10,402 nt of DNA from Fidelibacterota bacterium (GTDB lineage Bacteria > Fidelibacterota > Marinisomatia > Marinisomatales > UBA1611): the NCBI GenBank assembly GCA_012964275.1, contig DTUG01000151.1:1-10402 (forward strand), given 5' to 3'. Positions 6,215-10,402 of the stretch are shown piece after piece. Each line of letters begins with the position of its first letter. The first letter of the stretch is position 1. The notes beneath the pieces are model-generated. The model searched no databases and was not told the DNA's origin. It worked only from the letters and a program-made list of their open reading frames with translations. The translations under genes were made by a program, and so were the position numbers.

Positions 6215-7423
6215 CTAAGTCAAAATAACCGATTTCAGATATTCCGCTGCTGCCATGAATGCTGAACCGATGCTTGTTTCTGGACCAGCGACTGTCCCTA
6301 ACGTTAAGAAAGTAACTCCGATGATGATTCCAGCAGCAACAATGATTTTTCCAATATCCTGGCCCTTCAGACTGCCCAATTGATCCGGTTCTCCGGAAAG
6401 ATAGGCGGAAGCAGCAAAAAATTCTTCTCCAATCAGTGTGTAATCACACGCAGCAACAAAAAATGGGAGCTGTGCCGGCATGGCCGTACCTGCGACCTGG
6501 ATTGCACCAATTGTATTCCCTGTCTCGGCCAAAATCAGGGATTCAGCAAAGAATGCACCCATGTAAAAACAGGCAGCTGGCTTTTCCCGCACCATCATAC
6601 CCTGCACATAAGCCACATAACCAAATTGTTCATCGGTAACATAATATACTAGATCCTGGTTATACGATTCGGGTCTGCCGGCTGTTAGAAAGGCTGCCTG
6701 CACAGTTTCCCTGGCAGCCGTCATCACCAAGGAACGACTAGTGGGAACCTCTACTTTGGCGCCATATTCAGCCGCAATCTTTGCCACCCGCGAAAGGACC
6801 GTTAACCCGGCAATGGTTTGGATCTCATTCATATCCTGAATCCCGGGAATGAACAAGATTGACCTCCCCATTTCCGTTGCCCGGCCCACGGCCTCGTCAA
6901 CAGCTTCAAGACCTGCAATTTTCCTGATCTGCAGGGGCAGACCACTTCGGGCACGGTAGATCCAATATATGACTGATCCACAAAAGATAATTGTTATAAT
7001 AAACAATGGGAATCGGCCCCCATCAAACCATTCCCGAGTTGGGGAAATGGCAGAAAGAGTTACGATTGGTACTGACGCATTTCCCTGCTCATCAACTGCA
7101 ATGACTTTGAAGAAATATGATTCTTTTCTATCAAGTTTTTCTACCGTTAAACTGAAAACTCCGGGATTCACATTCCCAATAAAAATGAAAGAATCTGGAT
7201 CTGAATCTACCGATTTATAGATCGAATAAATTTTGACAGAAATTTGATCATCTGCAGAAAGTATCCAGTTTAAATCAATTTTTTCTCCGTGGTCCCAAGG
7301 ATGATCAGATGCGGTTATTTGAGAGGGCGGATTTGGAAAAGAATTTTCCTGCCCATTTAGCAAAGAACTCTTACAAAATAATGTAAAAGTAAGGAAAAAG
7401 ATACTGGCAATATTCGGCCTCAT
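6215..7423 (-). CDS. Signal peptide-FnIII-TM-DUF6754 protein (402 aa)
   Basis: Domains in order are a signal peptide or N-terminal hydrophobic stretch (about 1-24, MRPNIASIFFLTFTLFCK then NGQE); an extracytoplasmic fibronectin type III-like beta domain (about 32-124, with WILSADDQISVKIYSIYKS and YFFKVIAVDEQGNAS); a membrane segment (137-156) followed by basic RARSGLPLQIRK; an alpha/beta domain (about 165-350); and a final membrane segment (357-378) with a short tail. The alpha/beta domain matches what I remember as DUF6754. Its landmarks are GLEAVDEAVGRATEMGRSIL, PGIQDMNEIQTIAGL (193-207), AAEYGAKVEVPTSR (217-230), AETGNTIGAIQVAGTAMPAQ (299-318) and GEEFFAASAYLSGEPDQLGS (332-351). Charge distribution puts FnIII outside and DUF6754 in the cytoplasm, where it could meet the ATPase encoded just upstream. 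The ATG overlaps that gene's TGA (ATGA). The biochemical function is unknown. Confidence 0.85.
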   Translation of the reverse strand: MRPNIASIFFLTFTLFCKSSLLNGQENSFPNPPSQITASDHPWDHGEKIDLNWILSADDQISVKIYSIYKSVDSDPDSFIFIGNVNPGVFSLTVEKLDRKESYFFKVIAVDEQGNASVPIVTLSAISPTREWFDGGRFPLFIITIIFCGSVIYWIYRARSGLPLQIRKIAGLEAVDEAVGRATEMGRSILFIPGIQDMNEIQTIAGLTVLSRVAKIAAEYGAKVEVPTSRSLVMTAARETVQAAFLTAGRPESYNQDLVYYVTDEQFGYVAYVQGMMVREKPAACFYMGAFFAESLILAETGNTIGAIQVAGTAMPAQLPFFVAACDYTLIGEEFFAASAYLSGEPDQLGSLKGQDIGKIIVAAGIIIGVTFLTLGTVAGPETSIGSAFMAAAEYLKSVILT

Positions 7424-10402
7424 GTTACATCATATCCTGCAATTAACTCTATATTCGCCCTGGGGATGGACAGAATATTACCATTTTCTGTCATAACTTC
7501 CAGTACTCGCGTTGTTGTCCCTGATTCCAGCATTTGCTGGTTTGAAGGCAAGCTATGTACCTCCCCAATTTCGCCGAAATAAGGGGCACGGATTATTCTG
7601 ACAGGAGAACCAACTTCCAAAATACCTGACTCATGGTCCGCGTCCAATCCAGCCACTGCAACTGTTTCATCTACAGGAATAATGATGGACGGACGAATCA
7701 CGCCCGCTCTGATCTGTGTCGCCCCATTAATTGACGCATCCTTTCCTGCCGTGGATTTAAGTAATTCAAATGTTCTCTTCGCCATGGCGACATCTCCAAA
7801 TCCTTCCGTAATGATCACTGTCAAACCCAGTGTTTCAGAGCCTGTTATTGCTACTCCAAGATCATACCCCAGGATTTCTTTCAAGTCTTGATCATCAATA
7901 CCACCGGAGACTAGGCCCGCAGCACCAATGTCAATCGCTTTTTGAATGGCTTCAGAAGTCATTCGTGCACCTCCAATAATAACCGAATCTTTCATTTCTT
8001 CATTGATTAGTTCAGCCGTCAATACATCATCCGGAGAGCCACATGCTAGCACTATTTCACCAAATGATTCGCCCCCAATACCAAATATTCCTTGAATAAA
8101 AGAGACTTCAGATTCAATGACTACACCTTGTTCTTTGATGACTTCTATGACTTTTCCAGGCATAAATGCCAGTACATTCACCGGATGTGGTTCACCGCGA
8201 AGAATAATTTGGCCAGTAACATCCGAGATCGTCTCCACAACACCACTGCTTGGTGAGAGGTAGATACTTTTGAACATACCAAAAATACCCCTTGTCTCCG
8301 CAAGAACATCCCCTTCGTTCACTTGATCACCGATTTGGACAGTTACGCACTCCGGGACGTCTCCAGGAGGCATTGATAACTGGTTCGCTAGATTTAGTGG
8401 AAAAATATCACCGGGCATGAATGTTTCCGCTACAATCTGCCGAGCTTCCACCACATCACCTTTACTGACAAGAACATTTCCGGTAACAGGTAGAACCCTG
8501 CGCAGTTTATGGGTGGTACGGTGGCTCACTTCAAGACCCGGAGTATAAGCATGGGCTTTTTTGGATGTTTTCTGTGGTCCAGACTGGGAATTTTCTTCAG
8601 GTAATGGAACTTCTACTTTTGGATATAATTCCAATTTTCTTACCCAATCTTTCACCATATCCATATTCGCAGCAAAATCATCAACAAAAGAGAGAGGTCT
8701 GCCTCGGGCATCCAGAATAAGCCCTACCAGTCCACCTTTTACCTTTTTTTTAACCGTTTTACCTAGGCCGGCTCCCATATCAAAATTTTTACCAGGTTCA
8801 ACGGATATATCTACTTCTTCACCAATACCTAGGGGAAATAATTCCATCCCGCCAAAAGATAATTCACCAGTTTGGTTTAAAGTATCACCGCTTATTTTGT
8901 ATTTAAAACATGGCTTGCCTTTAGCTCCAATCCCTTTCGGCGCAACGACTGAACCAAGGACTATGAGACAGTCCTTCTCAAATACGTCCATAGCAGCCTG
9001 GGAATGGACCTGGTCAAGGACGCCTAAATGAGGCATCATGAAGATACTGTCCTTGGCAAGGGTTGTAATTCCTTCTGGCTGAAAAGCATCAATAAGCATC
9101 ATAGCGGTTTGCTGCATTTGTGGAGCATGAGACAATACGCCTCCTGAAGCAACTAGCAGATTCAGTTTCATGTTATCAACAATCGTCCGACCGCCAACTT
9201 CCTGGCTGAATGTATCTCCAATAGTTCGCTGCTGCTGGATGCCTTTTAATGTAGTGGCAAATTCTTTGTGCTGCACATAAGCCAGCCGCAGAGCTTCCCG
9301 GGCTACTGCCTGCTCAAAGACAAGTGCATCCAGTGATTGTGGAATAGTGGTAGGACGTATCATTTTATTTTTGACCCTGTTCCGTAATTCCCGTTCATTC
9401 ATTTCCAGATGCATCCAGCGCATGATATTAGGCATGGTTGTTTCAGCACATACATTAGAGATGGAATAACTCATACCCAGGTTAGCACTCACAGTACGGT
9501 TAAAGGTTCCATCAAAGACACTAAAAACATCTGTTGTGGCACCGCCTATATCTACACCGACAACATTGATTCCTTGTTTATCTGCAATGGTTTTCAGGAT
9601 GTTTCCTACTGCACCAGGGGTAGGCATAATGGGCGCATCAGCCCATTTGATCAAGCGGTCATATCCCGGTGCATGCGCCATCACATGTTCCAGGAAAAGG
9701 TCATGGATTGCATCACGCGCAGGACTTAGGTTTTCATCTTCCATTGTTGGACGGAGGTTGTTCACCACTGATAATTCAAAATCATCTTTAAACAATTCTT
9801 CCATGTTTAAGATTGCTTCTTTATTACCTGCATAAATGATTGGCAACTGGTATTGGGCCCCAAAACGCGGCTGTGGTTTGGCGGGTGCGATCAGTTCAGC
9901 TATCTGTACCACGTGTGTTTTTGTACCCCCATCTGTTCCACCGGATAATAATATCATGTCAGGCCGCAACTCACGAATACGCTGAATCTGCTCGTGAGGC
10001 TGCCTTTTGTCATTAGATGCGATAACATCCATCACGATTGCGCCGGCACCAAGAGCAGCCCGTTTTGCGCTGGCCGCTGTCATCTCACGGATCACCCCCG
10101 CTACCATCATCTGCAGGCCACCGCCAGCACTAGACGTGGAAATATAAATATCACACCCATCCATTCCATTTGTAGGCCTAATGATCTTTCTATCATCATT
10201 GATCAGTCGCCTGCCCGCTAATTCTGCAACTTCTGTAACGGAATTCACCACGCCAACAGTAACGTCGGCAAAAGGCTCTTCTACTGTGGATGGGGCTTCT
10301 CCACGGTGGGTCTGCCTATACTGGCCGTCAATTTTCTGGATCAGGATTGCTTTGGTGGTCGTACTGCCGCAATCCGTAGCCAAAATAACATTGATGTTAT
10401 CC
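7420..10402 (-). CDS. Giant GlmL/MutL-family ASKHA ATPase with C-terminal barrel-sandwich and KOW-like extension (5' partial)
   Basis: The N-terminal ~590 residues belong to the GlmL/MutL family (unrelated to mismatch-repair MutL), whose members sit beside B12-dependent mutases and are thought to act as ATP-dependent chaperones or reactivases. Numbering from the TTG at 10383, the ASKHA elements are phosphate-1 LATDCGSTTTKA (1-12), LLSGGTDGGTKTH (145-157), phosphate-2 GVDIGGATTDVFSV (276-289) and adenosine VASGGVLSHAP (411-421). A polar linker (about 593-615) leads to a region that classic members (about 460 aa) lack. It has a barrel-sandwich/lipoyl-like part (about 628-755, LVSKGDVVEARQIVAETFMP, VNEGDVLAETRG, SSGVVETISDVTG), an alpha/beta part (about 765-905, IIGGARMTSEAIQKAIDIGA) and a KOW-like end (926-980, PVRIIRAPYFGEIGEV). 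The frame stays open to the window edge (six more residues, DNINVI), so the true start lies outside and the TTG is probably not it. The stop overlaps the next ATG. Confidence 0.9.
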   Translation of the reverse strand, partial: DNINVILATDCGSTTTKAILIQKIDGQYRQTHRGEAPSTVEEPFADVTVGVVNSVTEVAELAGRRLINDDRKIIRPTNGMDGCDIYISTSSAGGGLQMMVAGVIREMTAASAKRAALGAGAIVMDVIASNDKRQPHEQIQRIRELRPDMILLSGGTDGGTKTHVVQIAELIAPAKPQPRFGAQYQLPIIYAGNKEAILNMEELFKDDFELSVVNNLRPTMEDENLSPARDAIHDLFLEHVMAHAPGYDRLIKWADAPIMPTPGAVGNILKTIADKQGINVVGVDIGGATTDVFSVFDGTFNRTVSANLGMSYSISNVCAETTMPNIMRWMHLEMNERELRNRVKNKMIRPTTIPQSLDALVFEQAVAREALRLAYVQHKEFATTLKGIQQQRTIGDTFSQEVGGRTIVDNMKLNLLVASGGVLSHAPQMQQTAMMLIDAFQPEGITTLAKDSIFMMPHLGVLDQVHSQAAMDVFEKDCLIVLGSVVAPKGIGAKGKPCFKYKISGDTLNQTGELSFGGMELFPLGIGEEVDISVEPGKNFDMGAGLGKTVKKKVKGGLVGLILDARGRPLSFVDDFAANMDMVKDWVRKLELYPKVEVPLPEENSQSGPQKTSKKAHAYTPGLEVSHRTTHKLRRVLPVTGNVLVSKGDVVEARQIVAETFMPGDIFPLNLANQLSMPPGDVPECVTVQIGDQVNEGDVLAETRGIFGMFKSIYLSPSSGVVETISDVTGQIILRGEPHPVNVLAFMPGKVIEVIKEQGVVIESEVSFIQGIFGIGGESFGEIVLACGSPDDVLTAELINEEMKDSVIIGGARMTSEAIQKAIDIGAAGLVSGGIDDQDLKEILGYDLGVAITGSETLGLTVIITEGFGDVAMAKRTFELLKSTAGKDASINGATQIRAGVIRPSIIIPVDETVAVAGLDADHESGILEVGSPVRIIRAPYFGEIGEVHSLPSNQQMLESGTTTRVLEVMTENGNILSIPRANIELIAGYDVT

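Noticed and set aside
8119..8500. Biotin or lipoyl carrier domain in the ATPase extension
   Set aside because: The Gly-Asp turn pattern resembles the fold, but no AMKM or DKA-type modified lysine is present, so it is at most a non-carrier barrel-sandwich domain.
8561..9031. Plus-strand open frame of 156 codons
   Set aside because: It is antisense to the MutL-like ATPase gene, whose protein shows clear family motifs; the plus-strand translation is low-complexity Ser/Pro/Thr and has no recognisable domain.
7420..10402. Reading the MutL-like gene as DNA mismatch-repair MutL
   Set aside because: There is no GHKL ATPase motif set; the DxGSTTTK, DIGGATTD and SGGV motifs are those of the ASKHA fold and the GlmL/MutL mutase-associated family.

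Overview
All eight supportable genes lie on the minus strand and are packed very tightly. The six internal gene junctions within the two blocks range from a 4-base overlap to a 15-base gap. Base composition is moderately AT-rich and start contexts are mostly weak in Shine-Dalgarno character. The gene content (a GlmL/MutL-like ATPase about 1000 residues long, DUF6754-type membrane proteins, and a lysine 6-aminotransferase with an ALDH7-type dehydrogenase) suggests an uncultivated or marine bacterium of the FCB/Marinimicrobia or a similar lineage. That placement is inference only; no rRNA or other phylogenetic marker is present apart from a divergent rsmI.

In order of transcription (high to low coordinates) there are two blocks. 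Block A (10402 to 3690) has five genes. The first is a giant GlmL/MutL-family ASKHA ATPase with a long C-terminal extension; its start lies just outside the window. It is followed by a secreted/membrane FnIII-DUF6754 protein, a 232-aa polytopic membrane protein, a 291-aa protein with one membrane segment at each end, and a 311-aa polytopic membrane protein. Stop-start overlaps (ATGA) join genes 1-2 and 4-5, so the set looks like a translationally coupled unit coding for one membrane-associated complex. No corrinoid-dependent mutase, the classic partner of MutL/GlmL, is encoded in the window. This block is the best candidate for an undescribed system.

Block B (3585 to 30) follows a 104-base gap. 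It holds an ALDH7/antiquitin-type alpha-aminoadipate-semialdehyde dehydrogenase, an L-lysine 6-aminotransferase, and rsmI (16S rRNA 2'-O-methyltransferase), the last starting at GTG one base after the aminotransferase stop. The first two enzymes together convert lysine to L-alpha-aminoadipate. The RsmI is short and lacks the usual C-terminal domain.

The most notable reading of the protein sequences is that the cytosolic-side domain of the DUF6754 protein and the middle domain of the 291-aa protein share an ordered series of motifs. This suggests they are diverged paralogues sitting in the same putative complex. No tRNA, rRNA, CRISPR array, insertion sequence or convincing terminator was seen. 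The only intergenic stretch longer than 30 bases is 3586-3689.
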